A DNA stretch of 64,000 nucleotides, from positions 2,813,699 through 2,877,698 of the forward strand of contig NZ_LIUT01000001.1 of NCBI RefSeq assembly GCF_001277345.1, given 5' to 3'. The position numbers and the translations under genes are program-made. The notes below the pieces were generated by a model. That model ran no database searches. It was not told the origin of the DNA and saw only the letters and a list, made by a program, of their open reading frames with translations. This stretch comes from Paenibacillus solani. GTDB lineage: Bacteria; Bacillota; Bacilli; Paenibacillales; Paenibacillaceae. Positions 44,172 to 53,077 of this stretch are shown here, piece by piece (positions within the stretch are counted from its first letter, which is position 1; every line of letters starts with the position of its first letter).

Positions 44172-45434
44172 TCAATCTTGTTTTGAAGCGACGAGTCGCT
44201 GCCAAAGCCGGTATAGAAGTGCCTTGGTTGCACGCAGCCGAATCGTTTCCCGGTTGCCTTGAAGATTCAACTCGTGCACTTCGGTTTCCTTGCCCCGCTC
44301 TGACAAACCAATATAAACAAGACCTACAGGCTTGCGTTCGGCATAACCCGGACCTGCTACCCCGGTGACTGATAAGCCAAAATCGCTATCGGTCACCAGG
44401 CGAACATGCTCGGCAAGCGCCTGGGCAACTTCTGCACTTACAGCTCCAGGTGCATCGTCTCCCTCAAGAAGCGCATGCGGGATATGGACAAGCTTCTCCT
44501 TGATCTGGTTGGTGTAACATATAATCCCGCCAAGAAACATTGTTGCACTCCCGGGTACAGACGTCACGGTCTCTGCTACAAGGCCCCCTGTGCAGCTCTC
44601 AGCAGCGCTGAGTGTCCAGCCTCGATCCGCCATCATGTCGACGATAACTTTCTCAATCGGCACATCCTCATTGGCATACATATGTTCAGAAGCTCTTGCC
44701 TGGATACGAGCTTCTATTTCATTCAACCGGTCCATTGCTTCAGCCTCACTGGCCGCCTTTGTAGAGATGCGAACGGTAACTTCGCCATCCTTGGCGTACA
44801 GTGCAATCGTCGGATCCGTCTGGGCTGTGATCAGATCTTCCAACTGCTGATCCAGGGCAGACTCGCCAATACCTGCAAATTTGAGCATCTTTGAATAGAT
44901 CGGGAGCTCGTTTGTGAGCACATGCTGCATAAGCCAAGGCTTGGCCTCCTGTTCGAACATTGGGATCAGTTCTTTAGGAGGTCCCGGCAAAACAATATAA
45001 TGGGTGCCTTCCTGTGAGATTGCATTCCCTACAGCCAGACCTGTTTCATTAGGAAGCGGAGTTCCGCCTTCGATAGCCAGCGCCTGACGCCGATTATTCT
45101 CGGTCATTACAGCTCCTCGTTCATGGAAGAATCGCTCAATCGCATCCATCGCCAATCGATCAATATGCAATGACCGATTTAAGAATGCTGCCAGGGCATC
45201 CTTCGTCAGATCGTCCTGTGTCGGACCGAGCCCACCTGATAAGAGTATGATATCTGCTCTGCTGCTGGATAGCCGCAAGGCCTCTTTAAGCCTCTCCAGA
45301 TTGTCCCCGACGACGGTTTGATAATATACGTCGATTCCCATTGACGCAAGTTGTCTGGATAAATACTGTGCGTTAGTATTCACAATCTGTCCGAGCAGAA
45401 GTTCTGTTCCAACCGCAATGATTTCTGCTTTCAT
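44172..45434 (-). CDS. cinA: Competence/damage-inducible protein CinA
   Basis: 420 residues in two domains. The N-terminal MoCF-like domain (about 1-170) has GTELLLGQIVNTN and LSGGLGPTQDDLTKD. The C-terminal NMN amidohydrolase-type domain (about 260-415) has LSAAESCTGGL and VTGVAGPG. It combines nucleotide (ADP-ribose) pyrophosphatase and NMN deamidase activities, linking it to pyridine nucleotide recycling. It lies between pgsA and recA as in Bacillus, but with its own terminator. Confidence 0.95.
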   Translation of the reverse strand: MKAEIIAVGTELLLGQIVNTNAQYLSRQLASMGIDVYYQTVVGDNLERLKEALRLSSSRADIILLSGGLGPTQDDLTKDALAAFLNRSLHIDRLAMDAIERFFHERGAVMTENNRRQALAIEGGTPLPNETGLAVGNAISQEGTHYIVLPGPPKELIPMFEQEAKPWLMQHVLTNELPIYSKMLKFAGIGESALDQQLEDLITAQTDPTIALYAKDGEVTVRISTKAASEAEAMDRLNEIEARIQARASEHMYANEDVPIEKVIVDMMADRGWTLSAAESCTGGLVAETVTSVPGSATMFLGGIICYTNQIKEKLVHIPHALLEGDDAPGAVSAEVAQALAEHVRLVTDSDFGLSVTGVAGPGYAERKPVGLVYIGLSERGKETEVHELNLQGNRETIRLRATKALLYRLWQRLVASKQD

Positions 45435-45517
45435 AATTCGTATTCCTCCTGTAGCTTCTGTCTCAGCACATGATATTTACCTTCATTAATCACTTACCCA
45501 TCCTAAGGAAGAAAAAA

Positions 45518-45539
45518 GCAATAGGATAGCTCCTATTGC
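45518..45539 (-). terminator. Intrinsic terminator of pgsA
   Basis: GCAATAGGA pairs exactly with TCCTATTGC; the minus strand continues TTTTTTC. Confidence 0.8.
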
Positions 45540-45541
45540 GA

Positions 45542-46129
45542 TTATGCCCCAGTACCTTTAAGGAGGTGCCTGTTATGGACAAAATATTCGATTCCTGAAT
45601 AGATCGTAATGATGGCGGCAGCCCAAATTGCAATCACGTCAAACGGAATCCCCAGAAAAACAAACGGGAAATTGTTGATCAGAAGGGCAACAATGGCCAC
45701 GATTTGAATCACCGTCTTGATTTTTCCTGATTGACCTGCTGCAACAACGGAGCCTTCCAAAAGTGCGATCTGCCGTAGTCCAGTAACCGCAAATTCTCTG
45801 CTAATAATCACGACAGCAATCCAGGATTCACATTTCCCCATTTCTACGAGCGATATGAGTATGGCCGCCACCAGCAGTTTATCCGCCAGCGGATCCAGAA
45901 GTTTCCCCAGATTCGTGACCATATTGTTCTTGCGGGCCAAATACCCGTCAATCCCATCTGTGCTCGCTGCTAATATAAATATCAATGCCGCAATCAATTG
46001 ATTATAGGGCAGGACAAAATCGTTCCACTCCAAGGGGGCAGGGTAGAAATCAAAATCCACCAGCAGGAAAATCATCATGACAGGGATCAAGCAAATGCGG
46101 GCCAGCGTGATGCGGTTGGGTAAATTCAT
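45542..46129 (-). CDS. pgsA: CDP-diacylglycerol-glycerol-3-phosphate 3-phosphatidyltransferase
   Basis: 195 residues, four or five helices. The CDP-alcohol phosphotransferase signature D-G(x2)A-R(x8)G(x3)D(x3)D is present as DGIDGYLARKNNMVTNLGKLLDPLADK (near 62-88, catalytic aspartates intact). It makes phosphatidylglycerol phosphate from CDP-diacylglycerol. ATG 46129 follows AAGGGAGG, and the start overlaps the end of a small upstream ORF. It lies between yajQ and cinA. Confidence 0.95.
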   Translation of the reverse strand: MNLPNRITLARICLIPVMMIFLLVDFDFYPAPLEWNDFVLPYNQLIAALIFILAASTDGIDGYLARKNNMVTNLGKLLDPLADKLLVAAILISLVEMGKCESWIAVVIISREFAVTGLRQIALLEGSVVAAGQSGKIKTVIQIVAIVALLINNFPFVFLGIPFDVIAIWAAAIITIYSGIEYFVHNRHLLKGTGA

Positions 46130-46260
46130 GCAGCAACCTCCCTTGCGACGGGTTGTCTTGAAATCTCGGCGAACCTCGCTGCGGTAATCCTTCTGTACTT
46201 CATTTGGGTTGCTCTTCCCAAGAGCCTTAAGGGTTTGAAGCTTGAATCACTATCTGTCAT
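46126..46260 (-). CDS. Small basic ORF coupled to pgsA
   Basis: A 44-codon frame from ATG 46260 (GGGGGATG about 6 nt upstream) whose TGA overlaps the pgsA ATG by four bases (ATGA). The peptide is basic (RRITAARFAEISR) with no recognised domain. Translational coupling and the ribosome-binding site support it, but the coding evidence is thin. The rest of the gap to yajQ (46261-46399) holds only an AT-rich promoter-like stretch. Confidence 0.4.
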   Translation of the reverse strand: MTDSDSSFKPLRLLGRATQMKYRRITAARFAEISRQPVAREVAA

Positions 46261-46399
46261 ATTCATCCCCCAGCAATCTATGTATACGTTTAATGCTTAT
46301 ATATCGTTTTTTAGTATAATATTTCAGCTGATGCGCTGTCAAAATTACTATGCCCCGCTCCTTCCTAAGTGACATCCCTGCATTAGAAAGGAAAGGCAT

Positions 46400-46891
46400 T
46401 TATTTGAAATTCGTGAATTGCAAATCCACCGTTAGATCTGCTTTGCGAAGCATCTGCATGATCTGTTGAAGATCATCTTTATTTTTTCCGGTTACCCGAA
46501 TTTGGTCTCCTTGAATCTGGCTCTTGACCTTCAACTTGGAATCACGAATTAAAATATTGATTTTTTTAGCATTTTCCTGATCGATCCCCTGTTTTAAAGT
46601 CAACCGCTGTCGTACAGTACCCATCGAAGCTGGTTCAATTTTTCCATAATCAACATTCTTGAGCGATAAGCCCCGCTTGACCATCTTGGTTTGTAAAATA
46701 TCAATAACAGCATTGAGTTTATACTCGTCATCGGAGGTGATGACCAATGCCTCCTTGTCCAGCTTCAAGCTGCTCTTGCTCCCCTTGAAGTCAAAACGGT
46801 TCTCGATCTCCCTCTCCGCTTGGTTAACCGCATTGTTAAGTTCCTGCATATCCATTTTGGATACGATATCAAATGAATTTTCTGAAGCCAT
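46400..46891 (-). CDS. YajQ-family nucleotide-binding protein
   Basis: 163 residues, the usual length. It opens [30 protein letters not shown], has [21 protein letters not shown] in the centre and ends [16 protein letters not shown], which identifies the family. Members bind nucleotides including c-di-GMP in some species; the role in Firmicutes is not established. ATG 46891 follows AAAGGAAGG. It is inserted between the rodZ-like gene group and pgsA, unlike B. subtilis. Confidence 0.92.
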   Translation of the reverse strand: MASENSFDIVSKMDMQELNNAVNQAEREIENRFDFKGSKSSLKLDKEALVITSDDEYKLNAVIDILQTKMVKRGLSLKNVDYGKIEPASMGTVRQRLTLKQGIDQENAKKINILIRDSKLKVKSQIQGDQIRVTGKNKDDLQQIMQMLRKADLTVDLQFTNFK

Positions 46892-47036
46892 GGTGAATCC
46901 TTCCTTTCATGAACGATATGATTTCTATTATAGGAAAAACCGTGAGACAAGTCTAATTTCGTATGATCAATGCCCCTAAATGGCGAAAGAGACTTCGTTA
47001 TTCACCATCAGTCTGGCGAAAACGAAGCCTGCCCCA

Positions 47037-47210
47037 TCAATGTTCAGCCTTCTCATTCTGTACCGGACGACGGAACATACTCAGTATGCCTAGTAGAATA
47101 TGTGCCAGCCCAAAGCCTAAGATGCCGTATCCCCAGTCGTTTGGTATTAAATAATATCCCAAAAGGCTGACGATCATACCTAATCCGAATACAATCCAGT
47201 TCACCGTCAC
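47037..47210 (-). CDS. Small two-helix membrane protein
   Basis: A 57-residue frame from GTG 47210 (GAGGCGA upstream; GTG 47204 also possible). It has two hydrophobic helices (WIVFGLGMIVSLLGYYL and GILGFGLAHILLGILSMF) joined by PNDWGYG, and a charged tail. The hydrophobic pattern and the site upstream make it convincing although short. It lies 76 bp after the rodZ-like gene, separated by a hairpin. Function unknown. Confidence 0.65.
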   Translation of the reverse strand: MTVNWIVFGLGMIVSLLGYYLIPNDWGYGILGFGLAHILLGILSMFRRPVQNEKAEH

Positions 47211-47237
47211 CGAGTATCGCCTCTTTCAGGAAGTGAA

Positions 47238-47265
47238 ATAACAGCATGCTGCCGCATGCTGTTAT
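47238..47265. repeat. Perfect 12-bp hairpin between the rodZ-like gene and the small membrane protein
   Basis: ATAACAGCATGC (47238-47249) pairs exactly with GCATGCTGTTAT (47254-47265) over TGCC. There is no proper T-run, so it may be an mRNA processing or stabilising stem rather than a terminator. Confidence 0.6.
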
Positions 47266-47286
47266 GATGACCTGGGTGACAGGCAA

Positions 47287-48231
47287 TTATTCTGTATCCG
47301 AAGTACCTGCTGAGCCTTCTGCGGACTCCAGCACAATACGCGATGTGGATTTCCCATCTGTTACGGTCTGACCGCCTACTGTGATAGTGGTAGCTGCAGA
47401 ATTGGCCGACTTGATGTACAGTCCCTGGCTGTCCAGATCATAGCTCAACTTAGCTCCATTCTCCAGCATCTGGAAAGCAAGTTTCTCTCCACCGGAAGCA
47501 TTACTACCGCGGTATACTTCGACCCAGCTCTTTCCTTCGCTAGCTGCCACAATCTCCACCTTAACAGAAGTGCCGGTTACCTTAAAGACAGTGTTCTTAC
47601 CCTCCGTTCTGTCCTGGGTCACCGTAGTTTCTCCAGTCGCAGTATCTCCAGGCTCATCGACTTCATTTCCCTCTGTTCCATCCGTACCTTCACCGGTTGT
47701 ATCTCCGTTAGCCGAATCGTCCGGTACGTTCTCTCCGCCCTGTGCTCCATCACCTGGCGTATTGGTATCCGGAGTTTGCGGCTTCTGGGTTTGCTCGGTC
47801 TGTGCCTGCTCATTACTGCCAGTAGGTGGTTCATCCTTTGGTTCATTTGAGTGGATAGCCACCCAATAAATAACAACGACGATCAGAATCGGAAACGTCC
47901 ACATCAGCAGTGTAGGCAGCCATTTCATATTCCGTTCGGCTGTAGGTCTGCTGGCGCGCTTTTGGATAACCGGTTCCATGGTCGCCTCTGGCTCCGTTTT
48001 AGGGACATCCTGTTTATGCCCTTCAAGCAATTCATCCGAGTCCATCCCCACCGCTTCCGCATAGGTTTTGATGAATGCCCGCACGTAAAAACTGCCGGGA
48101 AGTACTTTGTAATCCCCTGCCTCGATGGCTTCCAAGTATCGCTTGCGTATTTTTGTCACTTCCTGCACGTCATCAAGGCTCATCCCTTTTTGCAGACGTG
48201 CCTCCCTTAATTGCTGTCCCAGTTCGGACAT
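47287..48231 (-). CDS. RodZ/YmfM-like helix-turn-helix membrane protein
   Basis: 314 residues. The N-terminal HTH (about 1-70: LGQQLREARLQKGMSLDDVQEVTKIRKRYLEAIE) is followed by a single transmembrane helix (about 108-128, LLMWTFPILIVVVIYW). A Thr/Gly/Asp-rich linker (about 135-205) and a C-terminal DUF4115 beta domain complete it. RodZ-type proteins link the MreB cytoskeleton to cell shape. It matches YmfM by position, next to the ymfK/ymfJ homologues. Confidence 0.9.
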   Translation of the reverse strand: MSELGQQLREARLQKGMSLDDVQEVTKIRKRYLEAIEAGDYKVLPGSFYVRAFIKTYAEAVGMDSDELLEGHKQDVPKTEPEATMEPVIQKRASRPTAERNMKWLPTLLMWTFPILIVVVIYWVAIHSNEPKDEPPTGSNEQAQTEQTQKPQTPDTNTPGDGAQGGENVPDDSANGDTTGEGTDGTEGNEVDEPGDTATGETTVTQDRTEGKNTVFKVTGTSVKVEIVAASEGKSWVEVYRGSNASGGEKLAFQMLENGAKLSYDLDSQGLYIKSANSAATTITVGGQTVTDGKSTSRIVLESAEGSAGTSDTE

Positions 48232-48279
48232 GCCATCACCTCCTACTTTAGAAATTCGTGGTCAAATCAAAAACAAATA

Positions 48280-49047
48280 TTATAAATCGTCACTATAAGA
48301 ACCCGTGAACGTATCATAAACGATTTCTTCTTCCGGATTGTTTCGCAATTCGATTATAATGTCGAAATCATCATAAGAATATTCGGATTCGCGAACGAAT
48401 ATATCGGGATGTTCGATCACTTTTGTGCTGTCCATTTTCATAATATCTTGAAGCAGCTGATAATGGCGCTCATTGGAGCGAATCGTGCTGACAATTCCGT
48501 CTATGATGAAAATGTTGTTTGAATTCATCTCATCCTCTGAGAGCTGACTGCGGATGGTCTGCCGAAGGAGCGTAGAGGAGACGAAGGTCCATCGCTTCAT
48601 CGCACAGACGCTGCCGGCGATAATAGACTCCGTTTTGCCGACACGAGGCATCCCGCGTAGACCGATAACCTGATTGCCTTCTCTTTTGAACAATTCACCC
48701 AAAAAATCAACAAGTAAACCGAGCTCATCACGTGTAAAACGAAATGTTTTACGATCATCCGAGTCCCGGTCAATATATCGTCCATGTCGGACAGCCAATA
48801 TATCCACCAATTTAGGGGGTCTCAAGGCTGTAACCGTAATATTCTTCATTTTGTTTAGCGTTTTGCCCATCAGAATTATTTTTTCTTCATCATCCGTTTC
48901 AAGCAGCATTCCGCGGGTTCGACCTTCTACGCCGTTAATCGTCAATATATTCACTTCAAGCATACCGAGCACAGAAGCAATATCACCTAGAAGACCAGGC
49001 CGGTTCTTATGTATCTTGTATTCCATGTACCACTGATTCGATTCCAC
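48280..49047 (-). CDS. YmfK-like DUF3388 protein with ACT-like N-terminus
   Basis: 255 residues. The N-terminal 75 resemble an ACT-type domain (KIHKNRPGLLGDIASVLGMLEVNILTINGVEGR). A segment with a P-loop-like GLRGMPRVGKTESII (about 125-139) follows. The family (YmfK, DUF3388) is conserved in spore formers and its function is unknown. It is placed between ymfJ and the rodZ-like gene as in B. subtilis. Confidence 0.88.
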   Translation of the reverse strand: MESNQWYMEYKIHKNRPGLLGDIASVLGMLEVNILTINGVEGRTRGMLLETDDEEKIILMGKTLNKMKNITVTALRPPKLVDILAVRHGRYIDRDSDDRKTFRFTRDELGLLVDFLGELFKREGNQVIGLRGMPRVGKTESIIAGSVCAMKRWTFVSSTLLRQTIRSQLSEDEMNSNNIFIIDGIVSTIRSNERHYQLLQDIMKMDSTKVIEHPDIFVRESEYSYDDFDIIIELRNNPEEEIVYDTFTGSYSDDL

Positions 49048-49213
49048 AAAGACACCTCTTTGTTACTTCTTTTCCATCAATATTCGACAAATTCCAGCGA
49101 AAAACGCACATAAAACAGGTCAAATTAAAAATGGGTCACGTTAATGATATATAAAATAAAAATGAAAGGCAAGTATTAACGGTAACATGAAAATTACATT
49201 CTTTTTTCTTGAC

Positions 49214-49243
49214 AAAAAGCCCCCTGTAAGCAGGGGGCTTTTT
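49214..49243. terminator. Intrinsic terminator after ymfJ
   Basis: AAAAAGCCCCCT pairs exactly with AGGGGGCTTTTT over 6 nt and works on both strands. Confidence 0.85.
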
Positions 49244-49251
49244 GCATTGAA

Positions 49252-49506
49252 TTAGGCGTGGTTCTTGGCCAATCTCACCATCAGACGTGCGATCACACGG
49301 CGTTCTTCCTCGTTACCCACATCCCATATTTCTTTCAGAGCCCGGTTTGACGAGTTTTGCGGATCTACCTTCTCATCAAGGAAATCACCAATCTCATAAG
49401 CAAGCTGGGAAATCGTGTCTTCGCTCATACCTGCCTTCTCAGCTTGAACGACGCGCTCGCCCAGAAATTTTTTCCAGGAGTCGAAGTTTTTGATTACGGA
49501 TGACAT
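49252..49506 (-). CDS. YmfJ-like DUF3243 protein
   Basis: 84 residues, helical and acidic, with the family segments SWKKFLGERVVQAEKAGMSEDTI and YEIGDFLDEKVDPQN. The function is unknown; the family is restricted to Bacilli. AAAGGAGGA lies before ATG 49506. It ends just before a strong terminator. Confidence 0.9.
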   Translation of the reverse strand: MSSVIKNFDSWKKFLGERVVQAEKAGMSEDTISQLAYEIGDFLDEKVDPQNSSNRALKEIWDVGNEEERRVIARLMVRLAKNHA

Positions 49507-49611
49507 AAGTTAAATCCTCCTTTTGCTTGTGGCAATTCAGATTTAAATAACAATAGTAATATGTCCCCGCAGCCAAAACTTATGAGTGGTGAAATGCACC
49601 ACGAATAATCA

Positions 49612-50382
49612 TCAAGTCACCCAGCCGCCATTAGGGCTAATCACTTGACCCGTGATGTACCCTGACTCAGGCAGTGCAAGAAAATACACCAAAGATGAAA
49701 TTTCGTCAGGATGAGCCAGCCTACCGGCAGGAATTTCTTCCTCTAGCATGCGAATTTCATCCTTTTCCAGATGCCCCAGCATCGACGTATCCACTGCCCC
49801 TGGAGCCACGGCGTTAACGGTTACGCCTGAAGGTGCAAGCTCCTTGGCGAGCGCCTTAGTAAAAGCATTAACGCCGCCTTTGCTTGTCGAATACAGCACC
49901 TCGCAAGAGGCGCCCGATAACCCCCAGATCGAAGATACATTAATAATTCTGCCAAAGCGATTGGAGACCATCCGTCCCATGAACGCCTGGGAACACAGAA
50001 ACATGCCCCTTAGATTAATAGACATGAGCGTGTCCCATTGTTCTTCAGTCACATCTGACAAAAGCCCATAGTGGGATACCCCTGCGTTATTCACAAGGAT
50101 ATCCGGCTCCATACCATGACTTTGAAGTTTCTCTTTCATCCGCATAATTTGCTCTTTGTCCCGAAGGTCGGCAGACACCGTTAACACCTTGGCCCCATAT
50201 GCCATGCAGCGCCGTGCAACTTCGTTGGCTGCTTCATGTGAATTCATATAGTGGATAACGACATTCATGCGAACCGAGGCGAAACGCTCCGCCACGGCTG
50301 CTCCAATCCCTCTGCTGGCCCCTGTAATCAGTACCGTCATATCTCCGATCGGTTTCAAGTCTCTCCCCATGTCTTGCTTCAT
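49612..50382 (-). CDS. Short-chain dehydrogenase/reductase (YmfI-like)
   Basis: About 256 residues. The Rossmann motif TGASRGIGAAVAERF lies near residue 18-32, NNAGVSHYG near 96, and the catalytic triad includes Ser of NVSSIWG, then YSTSKGG (Y-x3-K). It resembles FabG-type 3-oxoacyl reductases, but in Bacillus YmfI has no assigned substrate. ATG 50382 overlaps the TAA of ymfH (TAATG). No strong ribosome-binding site, so coupling is likely. Confidence 0.9.
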   Translation of the reverse strand: MKQDMGRDLKPIGDMTVLITGASRGIGAAVAERFASVRMNVVIHYMNSHEAANEVARRCMAYGAKVLTVSADLRDKEQIMRMKEKLQSHGMEPDILVNNAGVSHYGLLSDVTEEQWDTLMSINLRGMFLCSQAFMGRMVSNRFGRIINVSSIWGLSGASCEVLYSTSKGGVNAFTKALAKELAPSGVTVNAVAPGAVDTSMLGHLEKDEIRMLEEEIPAGRLAHPDEISSLVYFLALPESGYITGQVISPNGGWVT

Positions 50383-51662
50383 TACGGACTCACAACGATC
50401 GATACAGCCAGTTGATCCCAATCAATATGCTCTTGCAAGCGGCGGTTCACATCTTCCAAGGTGATGGATTCATAAACCGGCAGAACCTTAAATAAGTCGG
50501 CGCCCCGGAATTGATAACGTGTAAATTCATGGGCGATGTTCTCCGGAGAATTAAGCATGCGCAAATATCCGCCCATTTTCTTTTTGCGGGCACGCTCGAA
50601 ATCCGTTGCCTGGAAACCAGCTGCCTTCAGCTTATCTACTTCGGAGCGGATCCGTTCAAGCAGCTGATCGGGGTCCTTCGTATCGCCGCCCACTGCAGAG
50701 AAAGCATACTGCGGCGAGCTATTATATTCATGACCGAAGCTGTCAGAGATCAGATCCTCATCGTACAGCTTCTGGTACAGTTGCGTGCTGGAGCCAAACA
50801 ACAGGTCCATCATCAGCTTTGTCGTTAAGTCGCGGCGCAGTTGGTCCTCCGGATTTAAGCCAACCTGCTTCTCCTTGAACCCGAACAGACATTTCGGAAG
50901 CGAGACAGCCAGGCGGCTTTCTTTCCGCTTTTCTCTAACTTCCTGCGGCTCCTGATCGAATAGACGTTCAATCGAACCTTGCTTGTCATACGACTTCGCC
51001 GCCTGATTCGCTCGAATCAGGTTCATCGTTTCCTGTGGGTCAACACCTCCGACCACAAACAGCAGCATGTTACTCGGATGATAGAACGCATTGTAGCATG
51101 TATACAGGTCTTCCTTTGTAATGGTCCCGATGGACTCCACCGTACCGGCAATATCGATATGCACCGGATGGACCTTGTACATCGCTTCGATTAAACCGAA
51201 ATACACGCGCCAATCCGGATTGTCCTGGTACATGTTGATTTCCTGTCCAATGATGCCTTTTTCCTTCTCCACGTTTTGGTCTGTAAAGTAGGGATTCTGA
51301 ACGAAATCGATCAGCGTCTCCAAGTTCTCATGAATGTTCTCCGTTGCAGAGAAGAGATACACCGTCTGGTCAAAGCTTGTAAAGGCATTCGCCGAGGCAC
51401 CATTAGATGCAAACTTGGCGAAAATGTCGCCTTCCGGCTCCTCAAACATTTTGTGTTCGAGAAAATGCGCAATACCGTCCGGTACCCGGATTTCGGACTC
51501 CCCTTCAACCTTGAAGTGGTTATCCACCGAGCCGTATTTGGTTGCAAAGGTCGCATAGGTTTTCTGGAAGCCGGGTTTAGGCAGCACATACACATGCAGA
51601 CCATTATCCATTACTTCGTAATACAGCGTTTCCTGCAGGTTGTCATAATGAATGCTCTCCAC
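50382..51662 (-). CDS. M16-family zinc peptidase (YmfH-like, active subunit)
   Basis: 426 residues. The inverted zinc motif HFLEH is intact near residue 67 (GIAHFLEHKMFEEPEGD), with the downstream Glu in the expected region. Two M16 halves are visible. The gene before it encodes a similar protein without this motif, so the two probably work as a heterodimer like mitochondrial processing peptidase. Start is GTG 51662 behind AAAGGAGGA. The physiological substrate is unknown. Confidence 0.93.
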   Translation of the reverse strand: MESIHYDNLQETLYYEVMDNGLHVYVLPKPGFQKTYATFATKYGSVDNHFKVEGESEIRVPDGIAHFLEHKMFEEPEGDIFAKFASNGASANAFTSFDQTVYLFSATENIHENLETLIDFVQNPYFTDQNVEKEKGIIGQEINMYQDNPDWRVYFGLIEAMYKVHPVHIDIAGTVESIGTITKEDLYTCYNAFYHPSNMLLFVVGGVDPQETMNLIRANQAAKSYDKQGSIERLFDQEPQEVREKRKESRLAVSLPKCLFGFKEKQVGLNPEDQLRRDLTTKLMMDLLFGSSTQLYQKLYDEDLISDSFGHEYNSSPQYAFSAVGGDTKDPDQLLERIRSEVDKLKAAGFQATDFERARKKKMGGYLRMLNSPENIAHEFTRYQFRGADLFKVLPVYESITLEDVNRRLQEHIDWDQLAVSIVVSP

Positions 51663-51665
51663 TGG

Positions 51666-52946
51666 CTATTCCTCCTTTTGACCTTTCAGGAAATAGATCG
51701 TATCCAGTGAAAATGCTGAAGCTGCCTGCTTCACATCATCCACTGTAATGCTCTCAACCTGGTTTAGCAGCTCATCAGGCGAGCGTTCACGTCCAGACAG
51801 CGTCCGGTTGAAATCATAGGCGATCATCTCAAAAGCGGAATCCTGCATTTCTCTGATCACATTGCGGATCATCGCTTTCGTCTGGGACATCTCGATATCT
51901 GTTATGGCACCTTTCGCCATATCATCGAGCTGCTGACGAATAATTTCGACGGCCTTCTCGAAATTCTGTACTTCGATCCCCGACTGGATCGTTGCAATGC
52001 CTTTATGACCGTCATAGCGGGAAGATGCGTAATACGCCAGACTTTCCTTCTCCCTCACGTTAACGAACAGCTTCGAATGTGGATAGCCGCCCAAAATACC
52101 ATTATAGAGAAGCGCCGAGGCGTACTCATCATCTCCGTAAGTAATTGTACTTCTAAGACCCATGTTGAGCTTACCCTGGTTTATGTCCAGCTTCTCAACA
52201 ACCGTCTGTGTCTCGGTAGATGCAGTTCGGGTGGAAGAAGGAACATAATCCTTACCACCTGTTCTATTCAGTTTAAAATGCTCCTCTACGAGCTTCTTCA
52301 CTTCATCCAAACTTGTATCGCCAACCACGTATAGATCCAGTACGGCTTCATTGAGCCACTTCTGATAGGATTCATATAAGCCTTCCGGCGTGATATTGTC
52401 AAGATCCTTCCGTTCTCCTAGCGGATGCAATCGATACGGTTCGTTCTTGCACATAACCTCAATGCAGCGCTCAACTGCATAACGAATCTTGTCATTGACG
52501 ATGGATTCCAGCTTCTTGCGGACTGTGTCACGCTCAGTCTGTACATAAGATTTGCGAAACACTCCATTCTCCAGGGCAGGCTGCGTGAAAGCTTCGCCCA
52601 GAAAAGCAAAGGAAGATCGGAGCAGGCTTTCTGAACTTTTAACAAAAGAATCATTGATTGTGTCCATGCGGAAATGCACGATCTGGTAATCGCCGCGCTT
52701 ATACACATCAAATCCAAATCCAGCCCCGTACAGCTGCTCCAGTCGCTCGCGAAAAGCCCTTGTTTCCGGATAGGAAACGGTGCCTCTCCGCAGTACAAAA
52801 GGCGTCAGCGCCGTTGAAGTCACGGTTTCTTCAGCTAACTGACTTCCGGCATAAAGCGAGATCGCAAATGTCTTGAATCGGTTCGTGGGCAACACATGAA
52901 TTCGTATTCCCCCGGCTGTTCCGTGTTCAAATTCCGTTTTAGTCAA
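51666..52946 (-). CDS. M16-family peptidase homologue (YmfF-like, no zinc motif)
   Basis: 426 residues, clearly an M16 homologue (DTSLDEVKKLVEEHF, LAYYASSRYDGHKGIATIQSGI), but the HxxEH motif is missing: the corresponding region reads TALTPFVLRRGTVSYPE. It is therefore expected to be catalytically inert and to pair with the YmfH-like subunit encoded 4 bp downstream. Start is TTG 52946 behind AAGGGGAT. Confidence 0.92.
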   Translation of the reverse strand: MTKTEFEHGTAGGIRIHVLPTNRFKTFAISLYAGSQLAEETVTSTALTPFVLRRGTVSYPETRAFRERLEQLYGAGFGFDVYKRGDYQIVHFRMDTINDSFVKSSESLLRSSFAFLGEAFTQPALENGVFRKSYVQTERDTVRKKLESIVNDKIRYAVERCIEVMCKNEPYRLHPLGERKDLDNITPEGLYESYQKWLNEAVLDLYVVGDTSLDEVKKLVEEHFKLNRTGGKDYVPSSTRTASTETQTVVEKLDINQGKLNMGLRSTITYGDDEYASALLYNGILGGYPHSKLFVNVREKESLAYYASSRYDGHKGIATIQSGIEVQNFEKAVEIIRQQLDDMAKGAITDIEMSQTKAMIRNVIREMQDSAFEMIAYDFNRTLSGRERSPDELLNQVESITVDDVKQAASAFSLDTIYFLKGQKEE

Positions 52947-53077
52947 GGTCCAAATCCCCTTACATCATGGATTGTCGTTGCCATAGATTTACTTCATTGT
53001 TAAGTTTCATTCTAACCCATTGCAAAGTGAAGAAGCAACCGAAGACAGGGCCCGGTTGCTCTGAGGATGGATACGGC

